This document shows positions 1 to 6,802 of a stretch of DNA of 9,170 bases, piece after piece. Each line of letters starts with the position of its first letter. The stretch's first letter is position 1. Under the pieces are notes generated by a model, which was not told the DNA's origin, made no database searches, and saw nothing but the letters and a program-made list of their open reading frames with translations. The position numbers were made by a program, and so were the translations under genes. This DNA comes from Acidimicrobiaceae bacterium (GTDB taxonomy: Bacteria; Actinomycetota; Acidimicrobiia; Acidimicrobiales; Palsa-688), in assembly GCA_003156795.1 (NCBI GenBank), contig PMHU01000301.1, positions 1-9,170 of the forward strand, read 5' to 3'.

Positions 1-2439
1 TCGCTCGGCAACAACTACTACCCCGACGACCAGGCCAGCCTCGACCTGATCAAGGCGGCCAACGACGCGGCCGTAGCGGCGGGAACCACGGTGACGGTCT
101 CCAGCGGCGACGCTGGCGTGACCAGCACCATCGGCACTCCATCGAGCGACCCGAACGTCATTTCGGCCGGGGCCTCGACCACCTACGCGGTTCCGTCGCA
201 GCTCGGATACGGCGGCTTCCAGTTCCCCGGGGTCACCGGCTTCCTCAACAACAACATCAGCGCCCTGAGCTCCAGCGGCTTCCAGCAGAGCGGGGCGACC
301 ATCTCGCTCGTGGCGCCGGGCGAGCTCAACTGGGCTCTGTGCTCGACGGACACGGCTGCTTATGCCGACTGCGTCAACTTCCAGGGCAATGCGAGCCCGG
401 TCGAGGAGAGCGGCGGGACCAGCGAGTCCGCCCCTCTGACTGCGGGCACGGCGGCCCTGGTCATCCAGGCCTACAGCAAGACCCACGAAGGTGCCCTCCC
501 GAGCCCGGCGCTCGTCAAGCAGTTCCTCACGAGCACCGCTGACGACATCCAGGCTCCGGCCGACGAGCAGGGCTCCGGCCTCCTCGACGCCTACCGGGCC
601 GTGGTCGCCGCCGAGTCCTACCAGGCCCCGGCTCCGGCCAACACGCCCGACACGCTCCTCGAGAGCACGTCGCAGTTCAACTCGGTGGCCGCCGGCGGTA
701 CGCCGGAGACGTTCTCCGAGACCCTGACCAACCAGGGGGCCAGGCCGGACACGGTCAACTTGTCGAGCCGCACCCTCGGGGCGTACTCGCCGATCTACAC
801 CACGAATGTCCAGCTGAGCAACAAGAACAGTCCGAAGAGCGTCGACTATCAGGGCTACACGGACAACTACGAGGTGGTGCATTTCAGCGTGCCGGCCGGC
901 GTAGACCGGCTCAACGGGTCGATCGCGTTCAAGGGCTCCAGCCCCTCACTGACGTCCCGGGTGCGCATGGCCCTCATCGACCCGTCCAACCAGCTCGCCG
1001 ACTACTCACTACCTCAGGGCGTGGGCAACTATGGAGACGCTCAAGTAGCCGATCCGGAGCCCGGCGATTGGACGGCCTACATCTGGAGCCGGGACACCGC
1101 CGGTGGCGGGACCATCGGCTCGGTGCTGTTCGGCGCCAGCGTGGCCCATTACCAGAAGTTCGGCAAGGTCACCCCCGCCTCGGTGACGATCGCTCCGGGC
1201 GCGACCGCAACGGTTTCGCTGTCGGTCCTGACGCCAGCCACCCCGGGCGACGTGGCCGGTTCCATCGAGCTCGCGTCGGCCAACAACACCGCCCAGTCCA
1301 TCCCGGTGACCTTGCGGACGCTGGCACCAAGCGGACCCACCAGCTTCTCGGGCGTCCTCACGGGTGGCAACGGCCGGGCGTCGTTCACCGGCGTCACCAA
1401 GTACTACCAGGTCAACGTGCCATCCGGAGCGCCGGAGCTCAACGCCTCGATCAACCTGGCGGACAACCCGAACAACCAGACCTACATCTGGTTGATCGAC
1501 CCGTCGGGCCAGGCCCAGGCCTTCCAGAGCAACGGCTTGGTCACCGAGGACAGTTCCGGCGACCTCTCGTACACGAACAGCCTCGGGGCTGACGTCCACG
1601 TGGTCGATCCCGCCGCCGGCCTGTGGACCGTGATCATCACGTTCGCACCGACCGTGTCGGGTACGGCGCTCAGCGAGGACTTCACGGTCTCGTTGGACCA
1701 GAACGCGGCCGACGTCACGGCCCAGGGCGTGCCCGACGGAAACGCCATAAATACCGAGCAACCGGCCACCGTGACTATCAAGGTCAAGAACACGGGCACT
1801 GCGCCCGAGGCCTACTTCGTCGACGGGCGAACTGTCGCCACGACCCAGTACAGCTTGGCTGCGCTGGACTCTCCGCAGGCGACCGTGCCGTTGAGCGTGT
1901 TCGGAAACATCCCGTTCTACCTGGTTCCGAGCGAGACGACGTCCCTTGCGGGCGCGGCCTCGACCACCGGAACCGAGCCGATCCAGTTCGACCTGGGGGC
2001 TCCGACCGGTGACCCCGATGTGGGCTCCGGTCAGGCGTTGAGTGTTTCCGCTACGGTCACCGGCAGCCCGGTCACCGCCGGGGAGTGGGACATCGCCCCG
2101 GACGTGGTCGGCCCCTTCGGATCCACCGGGGCCACGCAGGAGACGGTCGACACGACCCTCACCGCCACCACCCAGGCCTTCGATCCGGCCGTCTCGAGCT
2201 TCGAAGGAGACCTGTGGCAGGCCAGCCTGGGCGCACCGATCACGGTGAGCCCGATAGTCGTCCAGCCTGGGCACAGCGCCACCATCCCGGTGACGATCGC
2301 GCCCAGCGGAGCCGTGGGGACATCGGTCTCCGGGTTCCTCTACCTCGACGACGACAGCCTGTTCTCCCTGTACGGAGGCCTGGCGCCCAACGCCAACACG
2401 GTCGCCGCCATCCCGTACAGCTACGTCATCAAGAAGTAA
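1..2439 (+). CDS. Secreted subtilisin-like serine peptidase (S8 family), C-terminal part, 5' truncated by window
   Basis: The reading frame is open from base 1, so the N-terminus with signal peptide and the catalytic Asp and His lies outside the window. 812 residues are visible. The catalytic Ser is in GGTSESAP (Ser at 421-423), followed by the helix LTAGTAALV and a typical subtilase end, DEQGSGLLDAYRAV. The oxyanion position, normally Asn in a GN motif, reads SSGDAG (Asp at 109-111), as in sedolisins. The only two Cys (codons 114 and 124) flank a short loop and could form an extracellular disulfide. From about 610 onward the protein is a string of beta-sandwich modules: Ig-like segments with TNQG or KNTG motifs, two PPC-like modules (868-1092 and 1402-1644), and Fn3-like segments (about 1168-1323 and 2233-2355). 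No C-terminal membrane anchor or sorting signal is seen, so I infer a freely secreted enzyme. Its substrate is unknown. A possible ATG/GTG-type start at 91 is internal to the domain and is not the true start. Confidence 0.88.
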   Translation, partial: SLGNNYYPDDQASLDLIKAANDAAVAAGTTVTVSSGDAGVTSTIGTPSSDPNVISAGASTTYAVPSQLGYGGFQFPGVTGFLNNNISALSSSGFQQSGATISLVAPGELNWALCSTDTAAYADCVNFQGNASPVEESGGTSESAPLTAGTAALVIQAYSKTHEGALPSPALVKQFLTSTADDIQAPADEQGSGLLDAYRAVVAAESYQAPAPANTPDTLLESTSQFNSVAAGGTPETFSETLTNQGARPDTVNLSSRTLGAYSPIYTTNVQLSNKNSPKSVDYQGYTDNYEVVHFSVPAGVDRLNGSIAFKGSSPSLTSRVRMALIDPSNQLADYSLPQGVGNYGDAQVADPEPGDWTAYIWSRDTAGGGTIGSVLFGASVAHYQKFGKVTPASVTIAPGATATVSLSVLTPATPGDVAGSIELASANNTAQSIPVTLRTLAPSGPTSFSGVLTGGNGRASFTGVTKYYQVNVPSGAPELNASINLADNPNNQTYIWLIDPSGQAQAFQSNGLVTEDSSGDLSYTNSLGADVHVVDPAAGLWTVIITFAPTVSGTALSEDFTVSLDQNAADVTAQGVPDGNAINTEQPATVTIKVKNTGTAPEAYFVDGRTVATTQYSLAALDSPQATVPLSVFGNIPFYLVPSETTSLAGAASTTGTEPIQFDLGAPTGDPDVGSGQALSVSATVTGSPVTAGEWDIAPDVVGPFGSTGATQETVDTTLTATTQAFDPAVSSFEGDLWQASLGAPITVSPIVVQPGHSATIPVTIAPSGAVGTSVSGFLYLDDDSLFSLYGGLAPNANTVAAIPYSYVIKK

Positions 2440-2455
2440 TCCAGGGGGAGCCGAC

Positions 2456-2503
2456 GGGGACGGTTGTTTGGTCCGGGTCAAACGGACCAAACAACTCGTC
2501 CCC
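2456..2503 (+). terminator. Long hairpin behind the S8 peptidase gene, probable terminator or dispersed palindrome
   Basis: The left arm 2456-2475 is GGGGACG followed by GTTGTTTGGTCCG. The right arm 2483-2503 is CGGACCAAACAAC, an unpaired T at 2496, then CGTCCCC. The loop is GGTCAAA. This gives 20 base pairs interrupted by one bulge. It begins 16 bases after the peptidase stop codon. What follows is pyrimidine-rich (ATCTCTCTTCT) but is not a true T tract, so termination is inferred from position and stem strength. The near-perfect arms could also mark a REP-like or MITE-like repeat. Confidence 0.6.
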
Positions 2504-2612
2504 GCCATCTCTCTTCTAGGGCGCAGCCAAGCCGCAGTGACCGCGAGACTCCGACCGCGCCATCTGCTTCTCAGTCTTGCGGTTGGGCCCGCCAGGCGAG
2601 AGCGACGAAGAG
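2504..2612. other. Short spacer between the two convergent hairpins
   Basis: This is non-coding sequence between the two terminator-like hairpins. Short open frames cross it, but none has a ribosome binding site or a recognisable product. I see no tRNA, promoter or repeat in it. Confidence 0.4.
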
Positions 2613-2676
2613 GTCCCGGCGTGTTGAGGGCTCGGTCCGTTTATCCCCGGACCGAGCCCTCAACGCGTGCCGGGAC
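2613..2676 (-). terminator. Long hairpin behind the EF-G2 gene, probable terminator
   Basis: The left arm 2613-2639 and right arm 2648-2676 pair almost fully: GTCCCGGC with GCCGGGAC, and TTGAGGGCTCGGTCCG with CGGACCGAGCCCTCAA. The right arm has a two-base bulge, and there is one G-T pair. The loop is TTTATCCC. It lies 9 bases beyond the stop of the minus-strand EF-G2 gene, so it is placed as that gene's terminator. Read on the minus strand it is followed by CTCTTCGTC, which is only weakly T-rich. It could also stop read-through from the convergent peptidase gene. Confidence 0.6.
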
Positions 2677-2685
2677 TGATAACGC

Positions 2686-4752
2686 CTAGGAGCCCGAAGC
2701 GTTCGAGCGCGTGACCCCACCCCACAGGTGCGAGGGCAGCGGGTCGTAGTGGTCGTGCTCGGCGTGGAAGCGGCCGCGGCCGCCGGTCATGGAGCGCAGG
2801 TCGATGGCGTAGCGCAGGATCTCTGAAGTGGGGACTAGGGCAGTGACGATCGACTCGCCGTCGTTGCCGGCTTCGGTGCCCTGCACCCGGCCCCGACGCC
2901 CGTTCAGGTCGCCCATGACGTCACCTTGGAAGGTCGATGGCACGTATACCTCCAAACGAGAAATCGGCTCGAGGAGGATCGGCCCCGTCTTTTCCATGGC
3001 CTCCCGAAAAGCCAGGGAGCCGGCCATTTTGAAGCTCATTTCCGACGAGTCCACACTGTGGTACTTGCCGTCGACCAGCGTCACTTGCACGTCGACGACG
3101 GGCCATCCGTGGACTCCGCCCGAGCCCATGGCCTCTTCGACGCCCTTTTGCACCGCAGGGATGAATTGGCGGGGGATGGCGCCGCCGACGATCCGGTCCA
3201 CGAACTCGAATCCGGTGCCGCGCTCCCGTGGCTCCATCCGGATGTTGGCCACGCCGTACTGGCCGTGGCCGCCCGTCTGCTTCTTGTACTTGCCTTCGGC
3301 GTCGGCCGCGCCGGTGACGGTCTCCCGGTACGGGACGACGACGGGTTCGGTCTCGACTTCGACGCCGAACTTGCGGGCCAGGCGCTCGGTCACGATGGCC
3401 AAGTGGGTCTCGCCCATACCTCCGAGGAGGGTCTGGTGGGTCTCGTCGTCGCGCCGGAGCGTCAGGACGGGGTCCTCCTCCTGAAGCCGGTGCAGGGCGG
3501 TCATCAGCTTGTCCTCGTCACCTTTGGAGCGGGGGCGGATGCCGATGATCAGCGCCGGCTCGGGGGGAACTATGGGAGGGACGACGACCGGCGTTCCTTT
3601 GGGGGCCAAGGTGTCTCCGGTCACGACGTCGGCCAGCTTGGCCACGGCTCCGATGTCGCCGACAGGCAGCTCGTCGACGCTCTGCTGCTCCTTGCCCCGC
3701 AACGTGAAGGGGGCGTGCAGCCGCTCGTCGGTGTGGGTCCTGGCGTTTACGAGCGTGTCGTCGGCCTTGATGGAGCCGGAAAGCACCTTGAACAGGCTGA
3801 TCTTGCCGACGTGGCGGTCGACGATCGTTTTCCATACCCACGCCAGGGGTTGGCCGGCCGGGTCGGGAGAGACTTCGGCCGTTCCGCTACCGGCGGTAAC
3901 CTGCACCGGGCGGCGGTCCAGCGGGGACGGCCCTATCTCGCACACGAAGCTGGCCAGGCGGTCCAGGGCGATCTCTTTGGCCGCCGAGCCGCATACGACC
4001 GGAAACACCTGGGCGGACGCCACCCCGTGGGCGAGGGTGTCCTCCAGCTGCTTGACGCTCGGGATCTCGCCTTCGAGGTAGCGCTCCATGAGGTCGTCGT
4101 CGGCGACCACGATGCCTTCGACCAGCGAGTCGTGGACCGAATGCTCTCGGGCGGCCATGTGGTCGGGGATCGGCCCGGTGGTCGACACCCCGGACTCGTA
4201 GGTGATGCCCGTATCGGATAGCAGGTCGGCGACGCCGCAAAAGGAGGCTTCTTCGCCGATTGGGAGCTCGAGCGGGGCCACGCCCGCTCCGAACGCGGCC
4301 TGGAGCTGCTCTAGGGTCCGCTCGAAGGAGGCTCGTTCGCGGTCGAGCTTGTTGATGAAGATAAGACGAGGCAGCCCGAGCTCGGCGGCGGCTTTCCACA
4401 TGGCCTCGGTCTGGACTTCTACGCCTTCGACGGCGCTCACGACGAACACGGCCAGGTCGGCGACCCGCATGGCGGCGATCGCCTCCGGTGCGAAGTCGGC
4501 GTAGCCCGGGCAGTCGAGGAGGTTGATCTTGTGGCCTTCCCATTCGATGGGTGCCAGACCGACGGAGATCGACAGACCGCGCTTGTGCTCTTCCGGTTCG
4601 AAGTCGGTGACCGTCGAGGAGTCTTCGACGCGTCCTTGCCGACCGATGGCCCCGGATCGGTGTAGCAGAGCTTCGGTCAGGGTGGTCTTGCCCGATCCGC
4701 CGTGGCCGACGAGGGCGACATTGCGGATCGCTTCGGGCGGGTAGACCTTCAC
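2686..4752 (-). CDS. fusA2: Elongation factor G-like translation GTPase, EF-G2 type
   Basis: A 688-residue EF-G paralogue with the complete five-domain layout. Its G domain has P-loop GHGGSGKT (residues 16-23), switch I RGLSI (58-62), switch II DCPGYADF (80-87), NKLD (134-137) and GSA (255-257). Domain II starts near residue 300. Domain III contains LLGGMGETHLAI. Domain IV has GGHGQYG and the conserved VDSSEMSFKMAGS. Domain V follows, ending near the C-terminus. Canonical EF-G has DTPGHVDF, and here the catalytic His is Tyr and the Thr is Cys. The switch I Thr of RGITI is Ser. A Tyr at this place is typical, from memory, of the EF-G2 subgroup (mycobacterial FusA2, Thermus EF-G2), whose cellular role is unsettled. 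I infer a ribosome-associated GTPase with altered hydrolysis, not the housekeeping translocase. The GTG start is supported by GGGAG 8 bases upstream and by P-loop spacing. The gene is transcribed divergently from pgsA. Confidence 0.9.
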   Translation of the reverse strand: MKVYPPEAIRNVALVGHGGSGKTTLTEALLHRSGAIGRQGRVEDSSTVTDFEPEEHKRGLSISVGLAPIEWEGHKINLLDCPGYADFAPEAIAAMRVADLAVFVVSAVEGVEVQTEAMWKAAAELGLPRLIFINKLDRERASFERTLEQLQAAFGAGVAPLELPIGEEASFCGVADLLSDTGITYESGVSTTGPIPDHMAAREHSVHDSLVEGIVVADDDLMERYLEGEIPSVKQLEDTLAHGVASAQVFPVVCGSAAKEIALDRLASFVCEIGPSPLDRRPVQVTAGSGTAEVSPDPAGQPLAWVWKTIVDRHVGKISLFKVLSGSIKADDTLVNARTHTDERLHAPFTLRGKEQQSVDELPVGDIGAVAKLADVVTGDTLAPKGTPVVVPPIVPPEPALIIGIRPRSKGDEDKLMTALHRLQEEDPVLTLRRDDETHQTLLGGMGETHLAIVTERLARKFGVEVETEPVVVPYRETVTGAADAEGKYKKQTGGHGQYGVANIRMEPRERGTGFEFVDRIVGGAIPRQFIPAVQKGVEEAMGSGGVHGWPVVDVQVTLVDGKYHSVDSSEMSFKMAGSLAFREAMEKTGPILLEPISRLEVYVPSTFQGDVMGDLNGRRGRVQGTEAGNDGESIVTALVPTSEILRYAIDLRSMTGGRGRFHAEHDHYDPLPSHLWGGVTRSNASGS

Positions 4753-4760
4753 TTCGGACG

Positions 4761-4765
4761 CTCCC
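4761..4765 (-). promoter_or_regulatory. Ribosome binding site of the EF-G2 gene
   Basis: GGGAG on the minus strand lies 8 bases before the GTG at 4752 and supports that start. It lies within the second copy of a direct repeat, TGTCCTGGG (plus-strand positions 4763-4771 and 4781-4789). Confidence 0.6.
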
Positions 4766-4924
4766 AGGACACGTCTCTCCCCCAGGACAAATTGCCCTCC
4801 TCCCTGGTCCCGGGCGTGTCCCGAGCCCCCACTGCCGCCAGAGTAACCGCCCCCGGTGGTAGCCTGGTAACCAACTGACAGGCCAGCTCCGGTCCGGGTT
4901 CCGACCTCCTGATCGGCATGGCGC

Positions 4925-4930
4925 GAGGAG
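4925..4930 (+). promoter_or_regulatory. Ribosome binding site of pgsA
   Basis: GAGGAG lies 9 bases before the GTG at 4940. It fixes this GTG as the start, in preference to the out-of-frame ATG at 4918. Confidence 0.65.
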
Positions 4931-4939
4931 ATACAACGA

Positions 4940-5818
4940 GTGTTTGACGGACGTTTCCGGTCGGGCGTGGACAGGGCGGTCAGGCCCGTTGGAAGCGCCC
5001 TCAGGCGGACAGGTCTCGCTCCTGATCACTTGACCGCCTTGGGCCTCGCACTGGCCTTCCCGACAGCTTGGGCCATAGCCACGGGGCGCTTGGGTCTGGG
5101 CTTGGGCCTGCTGATCGCGTCGGCGGTCCCGGATCTCTTGGACGGGGCCCTGGCCAAGGCCTCCGGACGGGCCAGCCCGCGGGGCGCCTTTTTCGATTCA
5201 GTATGCGACCGGGTGACCGACACCCTCGTGCTCGGCAGCATGGCCTGGTATCTGCAGGACCAACATCGCGGCCACCTAGCGCTGCTGCCGGTCGCCGTGC
5301 TCGGTGTGTCTCTGCTCGTCTCCTACGAGCGGGCCAAGGCCGAGTCCCTCGGGTTCTCGGCCAGGGGCGGGCTCATGGAGCGGGCCGAGCGGATCGTGGT
5401 CTTGTGCGCCGCCTTGGCTTTCAGCTTCTTGATGATCCCGTTGCTGTGGCTGATGCTCGGTCTGACGACCGTGACGGCCGTGCAGCGGTTCGTGATGGTT
5501 TGGCGTCAGGCCAATGAAGCCGGCCACGGACCGCCTCCAGCCGAGCGGAAAGTGTTCGTGCGCCGCGCCGGGTTCGACCGCCACGCCACGGGGATGGAGT
5601 CTCCGGCCGTTGCTGCCCGCTGGAGGGCTTGGCGTGAGGCCAACGGTTGGGTGCCGCGTTCGGAGCGGTATGCGGGCGGCTCGCGCCGCGCCGGTGCCAC
5701 TGCCCGGTGGCAGGAGCGCCGTCAGGCTCGGATCGCTCGCCTGGCCGATGCCGACGCCGATGGCGACCGGGCCGTCGCCGCGCCGCTCCGTCGCCGCCCA
5801 GGCACCCGTCGTCCTTAA
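4940..5818 (+). CDS. pgsA: CDP-alcohol phosphatidyltransferase, probable phosphatidylinositol phosphate synthase
   Basis: An integral membrane enzyme of 292 residues. It carries the CDP-alcohol phosphotransferase signature D-x2-DG-x2-A-K-x8-G-x3-D-x3-D, with Asp65, Asp68, Gly69, Lys73, Gly82, Asp86 and Asp90. The usual Arg of the AR pair is Lys. Hydrophobic segments at about 32-60, 94-105, 112-128, 152-164 and 166-181 fit the six-helix fold, and SYERAKAESLG (128-138) matches the actinobacterial PI-phosphate synthases. The family joins CDP-diacylglycerol and inositol-1-phosphate to give PI-phosphate at the inner membrane face. Substrate choice is inferred from the patA and pimA neighbours, and phosphatidylglycerol-phosphate synthase is less likely. 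Residues from about 190 form an extra Arg/Ala-rich, probably cytoplasmic tail of roughly 100 residues, longer than the usual protein of about 210-220. The GTG start is supported by GAGGAG. The gene heads the block with patA directly after it. Confidence 0.85.
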   Translation: MFDGRFRSGVDRAVRPVGSALRRTGLAPDHLTALGLALAFPTAWAIATGRLGLGLGLLIASAVPDLLDGALAKASGRASPRGAFFDSVCDRVTDTLVLGSMAWYLQDQHRGHLALLPVAVLGVSLLVSYERAKAESLGFSARGGLMERAERIVVLCAALAFSFLMIPLLWLMLGLTTVTAVQRFVMVWRQANEAGHGPPPAERKVFVRRAGFDRHATGMESPAVAARWRAWREANGWVPRSERYAGGSRRAGATARWQERRQARIARLADADADGDRAVAAPLRRRPGTRRP

Positions 5819-5826
5819 AGACGCAC

Positions 5827-6783
5827 CTGATTCGGCCCTCCCGGCCGTCGCCGGCCCTCAACGCCTTTCGGACCGGTGCCGTCGCCGCGGCCGCGCTTCC
5901 CGCTCCGGTGAGTCGGGCCATCGCCGAGGCGGCGGCGGTCATGGTGTCCCGAGGGCCGTCGTTCCCCGGGCGGGTGGCCGGGATGTCGAAGCGTCGCCAG
6001 ATGGTCGGCCGCCATTTGCGGCGGGTGTACGGACCGGGAATCGGGCGGTGGCACTTGACGCGATTGGTCGACGAAGCGTTCGCGTCATACGCCAGGTACT
6101 GGGCTGAGAGCTTGCGCCTCCCGAGCCTGAGTCCTGATCAGATCCGCGCTGGCATGTCCTACGAGGGCTTCGAGCACATAGAGACCGGCCTGGCGGCCGG
6201 GCGCGGCACCATCCTCGCCCTGCCTCACCTCGGCGGATGGGAGTGGGCCGGCACCGAGTTGGCTGTTACCGGGCACCCCATAAGCGTGGTCGTCGAAAGG
6301 CTCGAACCTCCGGAGGTATTCGAGTGGTTTCAGTCATTCCGCGAGCGCCTCGGCATGTCGGTCATACCGACGGGCCCGGGGGCCGCAGCCCGGTGTTCTC
6401 AGGCGCTGGCCTCCAACCATCTGCTGTGCCTCTTGTCGGACCGAGTGGTGGCCGGAGCCGCCGGCGTGGAAGTCGACTTCTTCGGTGAACGAACCCGGCT
6501 GCCTGCCGGGCCGGTCACGTTGGCGCTGCGAACCGGCGCGACCCTCCTGCCGTGCGCGGTCTACTTCGGCCGTGGGTCCAACGAGCACGTGGGAAGCATC
6601 CGTCCCCCCCTGGCCTTGCCACGCGCCGGCCGCTTGCGAGACGACGTCCAGGCGGGCACGCAGGCGCTGGCCATTGAGTTCGAGGGCCTGATCCGCCGGG
6701 CGCCCACGCAGTGGCACCTGATGCAGCCGAACTGGCCGTCAGATGTTCAGCCGCAGGTTAGAGGCCTGTTCGGCCGCCAGTGA
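5827..6783 (+). CDS. patA: Phosphatidylinositol mannoside acyltransferase (PatA-like, LpxL/HtrB family); start uncertain
   Basis: The lysophospholipid acyltransferase fold is clear: RYWAESLRLPSLS, then LPHLGGWEWAG with the catalytic H-x4-E pair (His at 6226-6228, Glu at 6241-6243), then GVEVDFFGERTRLPAGPVTLALRTGATLLP, which resembles M. tuberculosis PatA, and a C-terminal WHLMQPNW matching PatA's WHMLQPQW. The family transfers a palmitoyl group to the first mannose of PIM on the cytoplasmic side of the membrane. The start is the weak point. The homologous N-terminus (LNAFRTGAVAAAALPAPVSR) begins near 5857. The only in-frame ATG/GTG/TTG codons are at 5647 and 5707, both inside pgsA, and at 5908 and 5941, both downstream of the conserved start. 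None has a good ribosome binding site. I placed the start at CTG 5827, just behind the pgsA stop, as the best fit to homology, but GTG 5707 is a standard-codon alternative. A TTA codon at 5815 also argues against an upstream start. The stop is 19 bases before pimA. Confidence 0.82.
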   Translation: MIRPSRPSPALNAFRTGAVAAAALPAPVSRAIAEAAAVMVSRGPSFPGRVAGMSKRRQMVGRHLRRVYGPGIGRWHLTRLVDEAFASYARYWAESLRLPSLSPDQIRAGMSYEGFEHIETGLAAGRGTILALPHLGGWEWAGTELAVTGHPISVVVERLEPPEVFEWFQSFRERLGMSVIPTGPGAAARCSQALASNHLLCLLSDRVVAGAAGVEVDFFGERTRLPAGPVTLALRTGATLLPCAVYFGRGSNEHVGSIRPPLALPRAGRLRDDVQAGTQALAIEFEGLIRRAPTQWHLMQPNWPSDVQPQVRGLFGRQ

Positions 6784-6790
6784 GCGCAAG

Positions 6791-6796
6791 TACCCT
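6791..6796 (+). promoter_or_regulatory. Candidate -10 box for a leaderless pimA transcript
   Basis: TACCCT fits TANNNT and ends 6 bases before the GTG at 6803. The distance suits transcription starting on the start codon, and no ribosome binding site precedes the GTG. The same 6-base spacing is seen at pdxS. The -35 is weak, and transcription through from patA is also possible. Confidence 0.3.
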
Positions 6797-6802
6797 CTAG
6801 AG

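Larger units (their letters stand above)
4753..4939. promoter_or_regulatory. Divergent intergenic region with promoters for EF-G2 (-) and pgsA (+)
   Basis: These 187 non-coding bases separate two divergent genes, so both promoters should lie here. Candidate -10 boxes of the form TANNNT are TAGCCT at 4860-4865 (+) and TACTCT near 4839-4844 (-). Neither has a convincing -35 at standard spacing, so exact promoters are uncertain. Close to the EF-G2 start is a 9-base direct repeat, TGTCCTGGG, with an 18-base period (minus strand). Confidence 0.4.

Noticed and set aside
1..600. Classification as a sedolisin (S53)
   Set aside because: The SSGDAG motif suggests it, but the Ser motif and the DEQGSGLLDAYRAV end look more like subtilases; the triad itself is outside the window.
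1009..2508. A 499-codon open frame on the minus strand
   Set aside because: It lies wholly antisense to the peptidase tail and its product is Arg/Gly-rich with no family motif; a shadow caused by high GC.
2440..2685. A tRNA or small protein gene between the convergent genes
   Set aside because: The inverted repeats are simple hairpins; no cloverleaf or ribosome binding site is present.
2926..4221. A 431-codon plus-strand frame antisense to the EF-G2 gene
   Set aside because: The EF-G2 protein has all G-domain motifs; the antisense frame has none and is low complexity.
6743..6802. The ATG at 6743 as the pimA start
   Set aside because: It overlaps patA, lacks a ribosome binding site, and adds 20 residues absent from the mycobacterial enzyme, whose start aligns with GTG 6803.
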